Position numbers and translations under genes: made by a program
Shown: positions 43,940 to 51,358 of the stretch, piece after piece
Numbering within the stretch: position 1 is the first letter of the stretch
Layout of the letters: each line of letters opens with the position of its first letter
Notes under the pieces: generated by a model
Database searches by the model: none
What the model was told of the DNA's origin: nothing
The model's input: the letters and a program-made list of their open reading frames with translations, nothing else
From: CBDFGE01 sp965247055
GTDB lineage: Bacteria; Chloroflexota; Dehalococcoidia; Lucifugimonadales; JAGWBF01
Length of the DNA stretch: 64,000 bases
Assembly (NCBI GenBank): GCA_965247055.1
Contig: CBDFGE010000005.1
Location: 248,001 to 312,000, forward strand
Reading direction: 5' to 3'

Positions 43940-44803
43940 ATGATTCCAAGCGGCTTCGAGTATGTCGCTCCAGCCAGCCTCGCCGAGGCCCAGACGCTCC
44001 TGGGCCAGCACGGTGAGGATGCCAGACTGCTGGCGGGGGGGCAAAGCCTCATACCGATGATGAAGCTCCGGCTGTCCGAGCCCAGGTACGTGATCGACCT
44101 GGGCAGGATATCGGACCTTGCCTACATAAGGGAGCAGGATGGGGGTCTCGCCATAGGCGCGATGTCTACCTACTACCAGATCGAGTCCTCACCCCTGGTG
44201 CGGTCGAGGTGCCAGGTGCTGGGAGAAGCTGCTGCCCAGGTGGCCGACGTGCAGGTCCGCAACAAGGGGACCATAGGGGGCTCCTTGGCCCACTGCGATC
44301 CCGGCGCCGACCTCCCCGCCATGGTGCTGGCCCTGGAGGGGCAAGTCCGGGTGGCGAGCTCGGGAGGACAGCGCACCATTGATGCCGATCAGTTTTTCGT
44401 GGGCCCCTTCGTCACCGCGCTTACCCAGGGTGAGGTCCTCATTGAGGTCCGCATCCCGTCGCTTCCGCAGAACACGGGCGGCTCCTACAAGAAATTCGCC
44501 AACAGGGCGTCCCATTTCGCCCTGGTGGGGGTCGCCGCTTTCGTCACCATGGCCGGGACAGTGTGTCAGCGCGTCCGAATAGGCATCACCGGTGCGGGGC
44601 CGCGGGCCATCAGGGCCCGAGAGGCAGAGAGGGCTCTCCAGGGAAAGGAAGCCACGGAAAACAACCTCGCCATGGCGGCGCAGCAGGCAAGTGAGGGGAT
44701 TGAGTACCTGGGCGACATCCACGCTTCGGAGGAGTACCGCGCCCACCTGACCCGGGTGTTCGTGAGGCGGGCCCTCCAGGAGGCCATCGGCCGGGCCCGG
44801 TAG
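43940..44803 (+). CDS. coxM: FAD-binding subunit of a xanthine dehydrogenase/CO dehydrogenase-family enzyme
   Basis: 287 residues from ATG 43940 (CAAGGAGGT upstream). FAD motifs: ARLLAGGQSLIPMMKLR near 30-45 and NKGTIGGSLAHCDPGAD near 110, then the C-terminal CO-dehydrogenase flavoprotein domain with FVGPFVTALTQGEVL and YKKFANRASHFALVGVAA. It transfers electrons from the 2Fe-2S subunit to the final acceptor. Order S then M without L is unusual; downstream there is only a 179-base gap and an unrelated NrtS gene. Confidence 0.92.
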   Translation: MIPSGFEYVAPASLAEAQTLLGQHGEDARLLAGGQSLIPMMKLRLSEPRYVIDLGRISDLAYIREQDGGLAIGAMSTYYQIESSPLVRSRCQVLGEAAAQVADVQVRNKGTIGGSLAHCDPGADLPAMVLALEGQVRVASSGGQRTIDADQFFVGPFVTALTQGEVLIEVRIPSLPQNTGGSYKKFANRASHFALVGVAAFVTMAGTVCQRVRIGITGAGPRAIRAREAERALQGKEATENNLAMAAQQASEGIEYLGDIHASEEYRAHLTRVFVRRALQEAIGRAR

Positions 44804-44982
44804 TGGCGCTGGATACCGGGGTGGCTGCGGGCGGCTATAGCGACGCGCCCGTGCTGTTCAGGTGTCCCGGAGGGTTGCCGGTGCCGCAGCTGCGACCGGG
44901 CCGACGCTTAGCCGGCAAGGCGTTCCTCGCCCTTGGATGCGTCCGACGATGATAATGCCCGGATGCGTTCAGGGGAGCGCCT

Positions 44983-45282
44983 ATGAGCGCTAGAGTTTGT
45001 GGCAGGTGTGTGTGCGTCCTCCGCGAGGGCAGAACATTTAGCTTCGAGACGTCCTGCGGTGTAGTGCTCAAGTGCTTCGTCTGCTCCCTATTTCACCCTC
45101 CCATGGTGCGGAGGTCACTCCTCACCGCCCTCGTGGTGGGCACCATCCTGACCCTGCTCAACCAGGGAAACATCGTCCTGGCGGGGTCCTGGCAGGGCTC
45201 GCTCTACTGGAAGGTCCCCCTGACCTTCTGCGTACCCTTCCTGGTGGCTACCTGGGGGGCACTGACCAACAGCCGGAGGTAG
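44983..45282 (+). CDS. nrtS: NrtS-family nitrate/nitrite transport protein with N-terminal cysteine motif
   Basis: 99 residues. The C-terminal 58 residues match NrtS: MVRRSLLTALVVGTILTLLNQGN, then WKVPLTFCVPFLVATWGAL, giving two membrane helices. NrtS is usually about 70 residues; here a 40-residue extension with CGRC and CFVC pairs (a possible zinc site) precedes it. AGGGGAG five bases before ATG 44983 supports the long start rather than Met at 45103. It begins a run of small membrane proteins. Confidence 0.7.
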   Translation: MSARVCGRCVCVLREGRTFSFETSCGVVLKCFVCSLFHPPMVRRSLLTALVVGTILTLLNQGNIVLAGSWQGSLYWKVPLTFCVPFLVATWGALTNSRR

Positions 45283-45404
45283 CGGTGATGGGGGCTTGGG
45301 CCGCCGTTCCGCTGACAATCTGGACACAGAAGATAGGACACCGCCTTTGCCGATGGCGGTAACGCTATGCCCCAACAGTGCCCAAAGCGGTATACAGGAT
45401 ATTG

Positions 45405-45433
45405 TTGACATACGATACCTCGCAGAATATTAT
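45405..45433 (+). promoter_or_regulatory. promoter for the DUF4234 gene
   Basis: TTGACA (45405-45410), 17-base spacer, TATTAT (45428-45433); the TTG start is about 70 bases after the expected start of transcription. Confidence 0.7.
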
Positions 45434-45509
45434 ACGCTACATAAGGAATGTGCTGCCCGCCTGCTACCACGGGGGCAGGAAAGGGTTAGGCCGAAACAGG
45501 AGGTGTCCC

Positions 45510-45806
45510 TTGACCAAGCGTAGTCCTGCGTCCGTTGCTATCTTGGGGCTTATCACGTTGGTCATATACGCCATTATCTGGTACGCGAGCACCCGGGAAG
45601 AGCTGGTGGCCAGGGGCGCCGATATACCGCCCATCATACATCTGTTTATTCCCATCCTGAACCTCATCTGGCTGTTGAAATACGGCCAGGGAGTGCAGAA
45701 GGTAACCAACGGCGCGACCAGCGCCGGCACGGCGTTTATGCTGCTGCTCTTTCTGGGCCCAATCGGCGCGGCTGTGTTGCAGAGCAAGTACAACGAGATT
45801 GCCTAG
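45510..45806 (+). CDS. DUF4234-like small membrane protein
   Basis: 98 residues from a TTG preceded by AGGAGGTG; an open frame to 45378 crosses the promoter and is rejected. Segments RSPASVAILGLITLVIYAIIWYASTREEL, HLFIPILNLIWLLKYGQGVQ and TAFMLLLFLGPIGAAVLQSKYNE give the three-helix DUF4234 pattern. Function unknown. It lies between NrtS and two TM2-domain proteins and has its own good promoter. Confidence 0.65.
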   Translation: MTKRSPASVAILGLITLVIYAIIWYASTREELVARGADIPPIIHLFIPILNLIWLLKYGQGVQKVTNGATSAGTAFMLLLFLGPIGAAVLQSKYNEIA

Positions 45807-45929
45807 TAGGCTACCCCGTCCGGATAGGGCGTAATGCCTGGTATCATGGGGGCCGTCCTTTCGTAACGCGCGTCGGATGGTGCCTGGCTCCAGGAGAGGC
45901 CCTCGCAATAGACCAAAAAGGAGGGAGAA

Positions 45930-46340
45930 ATGCATTGTAGGAATTGCGGGGCAGAGGTCGCCGAACAGGCGGTCATGTGCGTGGGATGCGGGGTGCCTCC
46001 CAGAAGCGGCACCAAGTACTGCCAGAGCTGCGGGAAGGAGACGAACCCCTTGGCTGAAATGTGCGTTTCTTGTGGCGTGAGGCTGGCTAGGGCTGGAGCG
46101 GGCGCCGGCGTTTCCGGGGACGTCTCCGAAAAATCCCTGACGACGGTCACCATCCTCGCCGCGGTCGGGCTTGTCTTCGGCATTGCAGGTCTGCACCGGT
46201 TCTATCTTGGAAAAATCGGTACAGGCATACTGATGCTCATTACCTTCGGAGGGCTCTATATCTGGACAATAATTGACCTTATTATAGGGGTCTCGGGAGG
46301 CATGAAGGACAAGGAGGGGAAGCCCATTAAGAAGTGGTAG
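45930..46340 (+). CDS. double zinc-ribbon TM2-domain protein (copy 1)
   Basis: 136 residues. Two zinc ribbons at the N-terminus (CRNCGAEVAEQAVMCVGCG and YCQSCGKETNPLAEMCVSCG), a short linker, then a TM2 domain with two helices around the conserved HRFYLGKIGTGILMLITFGG and ending GMKDKEGKPIKKW. GGAGGGAG precedes the ATG. TM2 proteins are widespread small membrane proteins without a firmly known role in bacteria. The next gene is a paralogue, so the pair arose by tandem duplication. Confidence 0.8.
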   Translation: MHCRNCGAEVAEQAVMCVGCGVPPRSGTKYCQSCGKETNPLAEMCVSCGVRLARAGAGAGVSGDVSEKSLTTVTILAAVGLVFGIAGLHRFYLGKIGTGILMLITFGGLYIWTIIDLIIGVSGGMKDKEGKPIKKW

Positions 46341-46421
46341 GCCCGCATCGGGCCTGGCGCGAGGCCACCCGCCGCATAGGTGCTCTGGAAGGTAAGTCCT
46401 GAATCAGAGAGAATAGGCCGC

Positions 46422-46796
46422 ATGCGCTGTCGAAACTGTGGGCAAGAGGTGGCCGAGCAGGCCGTGTTGTGCGTGGCCTGTGGGGTGCCTCCCAGGAGCG
46501 GGACAAAGTACTGCCAGAGCTGCGGAGCGGACACGAACCCCCAGGCTGAGATGTGTGTGTCATGCGGGGTACGCCTGGCGGCAGATGTGTCCCCAAAGTC
46601 CAGGATAGCGGTATCTTTGCTCGCTTACTTCCTCGGAAGTTTTGGCATTCATAGATTTTACCTTGGACAGACTGGCCTTGGCATACTGATGCTCCTTACC
46701 CTCGGGGGCTTGGGCATCTGGGCTCTCATCGACTTTGTTCGGGCCGTCGCTGGGGTCATGAAGGACAAGGACGGAAAACCCATCACCAACTGGTAG
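46422..46796 (+). CDS. double zinc-ribbon TM2-domain protein (copy 2)
   Basis: 124 residues from ATG 46422; a frame to 46380 adds 14 residues without a site. Same design as copy 1: CRNCGQEVAEQAVLCVACG, YCQSCGADTNPQAEMCVSCG, then a shorter linker and the TM2 domain with FGIHRFYLGQTGLGILML and GVMKDKDGKPITNW. The zinc part is much more conserved between copies than the linker, suggesting selection on the ribbons. It ends 11 bases before the convergent carbonic anhydrase gene. Confidence 0.8.
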   Translation: MRCRNCGQEVAEQAVLCVACGVPPRSGTKYCQSCGADTNPQAEMCVSCGVRLAADVSPKSRIAVSLLAYFLGSFGIHRFYLGQTGLGILMLLTLGGLGIWALIDFVRAVAGVMKDKDGKPITNW

Positions 46797-46807
46797 GCTG
46801 GCGTGGC

Positions 46808-47341
46808 CTAGCCGGTGCCGGCCGCCGGAATGTCCAGGCCGTGGCCGGCGCGCTTGTGTGCCTGGGCGTTCAGCACGTAGCTGGCCGTTGGCGCTTCCAG
46901 CCGCTCGCGATTGGCCGTCCCAACGGGTCTAATCTGTCCGGGCACCCCTATTACCAGAGACTGGTCCGGTACGTTGCTGTTGGCTCGTACCACCGCACCT
47001 GCCCCGACAAGGCAGTAGTTGCCGATCTCCGCGGCCTCTAGCACGACGGCGTTCACCCCTATCAGCACGTTGTTCCCTATCCGGTGTCCGTGGATCACGG
47101 CGCCGTGGGTTACCAGCACGTTGTCCCCTATGTCCAGAAAGTCGTCGGTGTGGATGACAGAGGTATCCTGAATGACGGAGCTCTTACCTATGCTTATCCT
47201 CCCGAAGTCGCCTCGGATGACCGCCCCCGGCCAGACGCTGGAGTTCTCCCCTATCTCCACGTCGCCCACTATGTAGCAGGCCTCGCTGATGAACGCCGAG
47301 GGGTGAATCCTGGGAGACTTTCCGTTGAAGCTGCGAATCAC
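46808..47341 (-). CDS. gamma carbonic anhydrase-family protein (left-handed beta-helix)
   Basis: 177 residues from a GTG. Hexapeptide repeats run through most of the protein: YIVGDVEIGENSSVWPGAVIRGDFGRISIG, then SVIQDTSVIHTDD with the first zinc His, and NVLVTHGAVIHGHRIGN with the other two, matching the gamma-CA ligand triad. The loop and C-terminal helix are shorter than in archaeal Cam, as in the CaiE/PaaY/YrdA group, so hydration of CO2 is plausible but not certain. It converges with the TM2 genes and diverges from the EamA transporter. Confidence 0.85.
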   Translation of the reverse strand: MIRSFNGKSPRIHPSAFISEACYIVGDVEIGENSSVWPGAVIRGDFGRISIGKSSVIQDTSVIHTDDFLDIGDNVLVTHGAVIHGHRIGNNVLIGVNAVVLEAAEIGNYCLVGAGAVVRANSNVPDQSLVIGVPGQIRPVGTANRERLEAPTASYVLNAQAHKRAGHGLDIPAAGTG

Positions 47342-47460
47342 TGGCGCCTCCTCGTGGATCGTTTTGTGGGCGGCTTGGGGCCAGTGTACATTCTACCACT
47401 CGCCGGAGCCAGGCGCGAATCCCGGCGAGGCGAGTTGCCTCGGCCCTCCACCGGGGCACG

Positions 47461-47469
47461 TGCTATACT
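47461..47469 (+). promoter_or_regulatory. extended -10 promoter for the EamA gene
   Basis: TGC followed by TATACT (47464-47469), with no clear -35 box; the TTG start is 32 bases downstream. Confidence 0.45.
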
Positions 47470-47501
47470 GATGTGCCCGAGCTCGAAGGCGGTAGAGCCC
47501 A

Positions 47502-48416
47502 TTGCCCATCTGGATACCCCTGGCGCTTCTGGCCCCCGCGTTGACGGGGGTTGTTAACATTCTGGATAAGCTCATAGTAGACCTTTCACCGCGAACCATC
47601 TACTACTACGTCTTCTGGATAGGGGTCTACGAGCTGGTGGCGGGCTCCATTATCCTGGGAGGTGCCGTGGGCATCCAGGGCCTGGACGCCGCCACGCTCC
47701 CCTTCGGGGTCCTGGCCGGGGCCGTCTCCGCCGGCGGGCTTTTCCTATACCTTGCCGCCTTGAGGTTGGGACAGGTGGCGAGGGTCGTACCAATCTGGTA
47801 CATGTACCCGCTGATGGTCGTTCCCCTGGCCGCTGGATTCCTGGGCGAGAGGCTTCCTCCTGTGGCCTACGGGGCAATACTCCCCGCGGTGGCAGGGGCG
47901 GTGCTTATCTCGTGGCAGGGGGGCGCCGGTGGCCGGACCTTCCCCAATCCCGTGGTGGTCGTCCTGGCTCTGGCGGCGGGGGTGTGCGTGGCCGTCTCCT
48001 TCGTGCTGAGCAAGCACGCCTTGGAGGAAGGCGAGTTCTGGCAGTTTTTGGGGTCCTACCGGATAGGGTTCGCCCCGGTGATGCTGGGGTTCCTCATCAT
48101 GCCCGACGTACGGCGCCGGGCCGTTCGCGCCATCAGGGACAGGAGGCTCATGGGACTGCTGGTGGCGGTTGAAGCCCTGGTGACCATTGTGCTGATAGTG
48201 AGGTTCCTGGCGGTGGACATGGGGCCGGTGTCCCTCGTGGCCGCCATCAGCTCTGTACAGCCCGCCCTGGTGCTCTTCTACTCCCTGGGACTGGCGACCC
48301 TCTCGCCCGGCAGATTCGGGAGCTGGATAACCAGGGGCACCCTCCGCCCTCAGCTGGCGGGCATCGTCTGCATCAGCATGGCGGTACTACTCATTACTCT
48401 CTCCTCCGAGAGCTAG
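47502..48416 (+). CDS. EamA/DMT-family transporter
   Basis: 304 residues with ten hydrophobic helices in two EamA repeats (PLALLAPALTGVVNILDKLIV opens the first; VVLALAAGVCVAVSFVLSKHAL opens the second). The first repeat ends with YPLMVVPLAAGFLGERLPP, a typical DMT segment. The TTG start follows CATTGCCC and has only weak ribosome-binding support. Exports or imports small metabolites; substrate unknown. The IS110-family element lies downstream on the same strand. Confidence 0.85.
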   Translation: MPIWIPLALLAPALTGVVNILDKLIVDLSPRTIYYYVFWIGVYELVAGSIILGGAVGIQGLDAATLPFGVLAGAVSAGGLFLYLAALRLGQVARVVPIWYMYPLMVVPLAAGFLGERLPPVAYGAILPAVAGAVLISWQGGAGGRTFPNPVVVVLALAAGVCVAVSFVLSKHALEEGEFWQFLGSYRIGFAPVMLGFLIMPDVRRRAVRAIRDRRLMGLLVAVEALVTIVLIVRFLAVDMGPVSLVAAISSVQPALVLFYSLGLATLSPGRFGSWITRGTLRPQLAGIVCISMAVLLITLSSES

Positions 48417-48493
48417 GCGGGCTCAAGGTCCAAGACAGAGCCTCCTTGTATCTTGAAATTGGTATGGGACAATCAGTGCACTAAGGGGGATCA

Positions 48494-48558
48494 GGGTGCG
48501 GCAGACCGTAACCTCCTGGGTCATGGAAGACCGGACATAAGCGAGGGTCGCCGCACCC
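48494..48558 (+). ncRNA. structured region at the expected position of an IS110 bridge RNA
   Basis: GGGTGCGGC (48494-48502) pairs perfectly with GCCGCACCC (48550-48558), enclosing 47 bases that contain a smaller GACC/GGTC hairpin. In IS110-group elements the bridge RNA is encoded between the left end and the transposase gene, exactly this region. Its target- and donor-binding loops were not identified. Confidence 0.4.
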
Positions 48559-48642
48559 ATTCCGAATAGAGCCCGAACAGTTGCCTGGGCCAACCAAGCC
48601 CGCATCGTGCAAGGACGGGCCAATAATTCGCAGGAGATGCTC

Positions 48643-49605
48643 ATGGAGCGAGAAGTGATCTACGTAGGCATCGATGTAGCCAAGGCCCAGGTGGATGTTG
48701 CCGTCCGTCCCACCGGCGACAGATGGGAGGTCTCCTACGACGATGCAGGCGTCGGGAAGCTGGTCTCCCAGATGGGGGACCTGGGTCCCGCCATGGTGTT
48801 GCTGGAAGCCTCGGGTGGCTTGGAACTGCCCTTGGTGGCTGCCCTGGCAGCGGCGTCTCTGCCTGTTGTGGTGGTCAATCCCCGCCAAGTGCGAGACTTT
48901 GCCAGGGCCACCGGGACGCTGGCCAAGACCGACGCTCTGGATGCTCAAGTCCTGGCTCACTTCGCCGAGGTCGTTCGTCCGCCTGTGCGCCCCCTGCGGG
49001 ACGCCGAGGCCCAGTCCCTCAATTCTCTGGTCGCCCGCAGACACCAGGTCGTGACCATGCTGGTGTCTGAGAAAAACCGCCTGGGCACTGCCGCCAGATC
49101 CCTCCGTCCGCGCATCCAAGCTCACGTAGCCTGGCTGGAGCAGGAGTTGGACGACCTGGATGAGGAACTGCGGCAGACTCTGCACCAAAGTCCTGTGTGG
49201 CGAGAGAAAGAGAATCTCCTGCGCACTGTTCCCGGCGTGGGAGAACAGCTCTCTCTGACTCTCCTGGCATACCTGCCGGAGCTGGGCACGCTGGACCGTC
49301 GTCAGATCGCTGCCCTGGTTGGTGTGGCTCCCTTCAACCGAGACAGCGGTACTCTGCGTGGCAAACGCACCGTCTGGGGTGGACGCGCCCGAGTTCGCGG
49401 CGCTCTGTACATGGGGGCGCTGACGGCCAGCCGCCACAACCCAGTCATCCGGGTCTTCTATCAACGCCTGCTGGCGGCGGGTAAGCCCAAGAAGTTGGCT
49501 CTCACAGCCTGTATGCGTAAGCTGCTGATTATCCTGAACTCCATGCTCAAGCATCGTTCTCCCTGGAGTCCCTCTATTCCTCATGTCGCTGGTCTATCTT
49601 CTTGA
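48643..49605 (+). CDS. IS110-family DEDD transposase/recombinase
   Basis: 320 residues from ATG 48643 (AGGAG seven bases upstream); a frame to 48607 is less supported. N-terminal RuvC-like DEDD domain: VIYVGIDVAKAQVDVAV (first Asp), VLLEASGGLELPLV (Glu) and TDALDAQVLAHFAE (two Asp). The C-terminal Transposase_20 domain has LLRTVPGVGEQLSLTLLAYLPELG and LVGVAPFNRDSGTLRGKRTVWGGRARVRGALYMGAL, including the conserved serine region. The frame is complete, so the element may still be active. These enzymes recombine DNA guided by a bridge RNA. Confidence 0.93.
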   Translation: MEREVIYVGIDVAKAQVDVAVRPTGDRWEVSYDDAGVGKLVSQMGDLGPAMVLLEASGGLELPLVAALAAASLPVVVVNPRQVRDFARATGTLAKTDALDAQVLAHFAEVVRPPVRPLRDAEAQSLNSLVARRHQVVTMLVSEKNRLGTAARSLRPRIQAHVAWLEQELDDLDEELRQTLHQSPVWREKENLLRTVPGVGEQLSLTLLAYLPELGTLDRRQIAALVGVAPFNRDSGTLRGKRTVWGGRARVRGALYMGALTASRHNPVIRVFYQRLLAAGKPKKLALTACMRKLLIILNSMLKHRSPWSPSIPHVAGLSS

Positions 49606-49653
49606 CATTCAAGACAGTTGCTTATGTTCCGCATGTTCCGCCGCGAGATATCC

Positions 49654-49662
49654 TGGTATACT
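49654..49662 (+). promoter_or_regulatory. extended -10 promoter candidate for the SDR gene
   Basis: TGG followed by TATACT (49657-49662), about 130 bases before the SDR start. TTGACA at 49602-49607, at the end of the IS110 transposase gene, is too far for a pair. Confidence 0.35.
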
Positions 49663-49795
49663 TCCGGGTGACAGGGCTTCCGGCTCAGGGTAAAAATGAG
49701 CTGGATTTGCACATACGATTTCGCATCCCTTGGGTGTCGCTCCCATGTGTTCCCCTCCCCGGCGGTCCAGCCAAGTCCAAGTATGGGGGTCAAGG

Positions 49796-50578
49796 ATGCT
49801 TCTCGAGGACAGGGTCGCTCTGGTTACCGGCGCCGGCCGCGGGATAGGCCGGGCTATCGCTCTCCAGATGGCGGGAGCGGGGGCCAACCTCGCGTTGGTA
49901 GATATCGATGCGGAGACGCTGGAGGAGACGGGGACCGCGGTAAGGGAGCTGGGGCGAAGAACCCTGGCGGTCCACGCGGACTTGGGGAGCCTGGTGGACG
50001 TGGACCGCATGGTGAAGGAGACCGTGGACACCTTCGGGCGCGTCGATGTCCTGGTGAATAATGCAGGTGTGACCCGGTATGTGTCGTTGATGGACATCAC
50101 CGAGGAGGACTGGGATGGCATCCACCGGGTCAACGCCAAGGGCACTTTCTTCTGTATGCAACGGGTCGCCAGGGAGATGATCGAGCGGGGCCGGGGCGGA
50201 CGTATCGTCAACATAGCTTCGATAGCCGGCAAGGGCAACCCGGGCACGTCCAACGCGGCCTACGCAGCCAGCAAGGGAGCGGTAATCGTGATGACCCAGA
50301 TCGCCGCCGTTCACCTGGGCCGCCACGACATCAACGTCAACGCCATCTGCCCGGGTACGACCCATACTCCGATGTCGGATGCCATAATGGCGGGCCGGGC
50401 CGTCAGCCTGGGGGTCCCGGCGGAAGAGCTGGTCCGGCGTAGGCTGGCCGGCATCCCCATAGGCCGTACCAACGAGCCCGAGGATATCGCCGCCATGGCC
50501 GTCTTTCTGGCGGGGCCGGGGGCACGCAACATCACCGGCCAGGCGTTTAACGTGGATGGGGGCCAGATGATGCGTTAG
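49796..50578 (+). CDS. short-chain dehydrogenase/reductase
   Basis: 260 residues from ATG 49796; the frame to 49730 has no better start. Cofactor motif VTGAGRGIGRAI at 8-19, Asp at the end of beta-2 (LVDID) favouring NAD, NNAGVTRY near 89, the catalytic Ser in IVNIASIAG and YAASKGA with Tyr and Lys. C-terminal PGTTHTPMSDAI and FNVDGGQMMR are typical of classical SDRs of the FabG type. It reduces or oxidises a small carbonyl or alcohol; substrate unknown. The isochorismatase-like gene follows on the same strand. Confidence 0.92.
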   Translation: MLLEDRVALVTGAGRGIGRAIALQMAGAGANLALVDIDAETLEETGTAVRELGRRTLAVHADLGSLVDVDRMVKETVDTFGRVDVLVNNAGVTRYVSLMDITEEDWDGIHRVNAKGTFFCMQRVAREMIERGRGGRIVNIASIAGKGNPGTSNAAYAASKGAVIVMTQIAAVHLGRHDINVNAICPGTTHTPMSDAIMAGRAVSLGVPAEELVRRRLAGIPIGRTNEPEDIAAMAVFLAGPGARNITGQAFNVDGGQMMR

Positions 50579-50660
50579 GCGTCGCTCACGGCGCCGGCTA
50601 GGGTCGCCCGGCGACGTACCAGCGTGCCTACGCTAAAGGCCTCAGAAGGAGGCCGGAGAC

Positions 50661-51263
50661 GTGACAACCAGACTGAGCATCGACCGCGCCCATACGGCCG
50701 TCCTCATCATGGACTACCAGAGCGATATCGTGAGCGGTATCACGTCGGGGATTAGCCCGGGCCAGGACGGCCTTCTCGACCGCGCCTCCTCCGTGCTCGG
50801 GGCGGCCCGCCGGGCGGGGCTTCCCATTGTCTATGTGGTGGTGGGCTTCCGCGAGTGGTACCCCGAGGTGGGCCCCAGAAACAGACGGTTCAATGAGCTG
50901 AAGGCCGGGGGGCGGCTGCGTGAGGGGTCGGAAGGGGCCGGGGTGCATCCCCAGGTGGCGCCGCAGTCGGGAGACGTGGTGGTCACCAAGCGGCGAGTGG
51001 GTGCCTTCGCTACAACCGACCTGGAGACGGTCTTGAAGGCCAGGGACGTCACCACCCTGGTGCTGTTGGGGATTGCCACCAGTGGGGTGGTGCTGTCCAC
51101 CGTGCGCTGGGCCGCCGATGCGGACTACGACATGGTGGTGGTGGCGGACTGCTGTGCCGATGCCGACGAAGAGGTGCACCGGCTGCTTATCGAGAAGGTG
51201 TTCCCGCGCCAGGCTGCGGTGGTCGATTCCGCCGACCTGCTCCGGGCCCTGGGGAGCTCTTGA
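50661..51263 (+). CDS. isochorismatase-like hydrolase lacking the catalytic cysteine
   Basis: 200 residues from GTG 50661 with AGGAGG upstream. The fold is clear: catalytic Asp18 in AVLIMDYQSD, Lys110 in VVVTKRRVGAF, and the nucleophile segment GIATSGVVLSTVRWAADADY. In cysteine hydrolases of this family the residue seven into that segment is Cys (as in GVATNVCVE); here it is Val143. Isochorismatases themselves also lack the Cys, so the protein may be a true isochorismatase-type enzyme or inactive. It follows the SDR gene after 82 bases and converges with the D-aminoacylase gene. Confidence 0.85.
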   Translation: MTTRLSIDRAHTAVLIMDYQSDIVSGITSGISPGQDGLLDRASSVLGAARRAGLPIVYVVVGFREWYPEVGPRNRRFNELKAGGRLREGSEGAGVHPQVAPQSGDVVVTKRRVGAFATTDLETVLKARDVTTLVLLGIATSGVVLSTVRWAADADYDMVVVADCCADADEEVHRLLIEKVFPRQAAVVDSADLLRALGSS

Positions 51264-51358
51264 TCGGGGGCTCTCCCCTTCGCACGCCCTGCAAGACTGG
51301 CCCGGCGCCGGAGCTATATGGGGGTAGCTCCTCCGTAGCTTCTGCGTGGGCGGCCCGG

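Larger units (their letters stand above)
48431..49617 (+). mobile_element. IS110-family insertion element (ends approximate)
   Basis: Contains one transposase gene and a 5' non-coding region of about 190 bases. An eight-base direct repeat CAAGACAG (48431-48438 and 49610-49617) flanks the unit and is used here as tentative border; chance occurrence is not excluded, since IS110 elements normally lack target duplications and inverted ends. Confidence 0.5.

Noticed and set aside
48431..49617. CAAGACAG direct repeat as true target duplication of the IS110 element
   Set aside because: An eight-base match within two short flanks is not rare, and IS110 elements do not normally duplicate their target; used only as approximate border.
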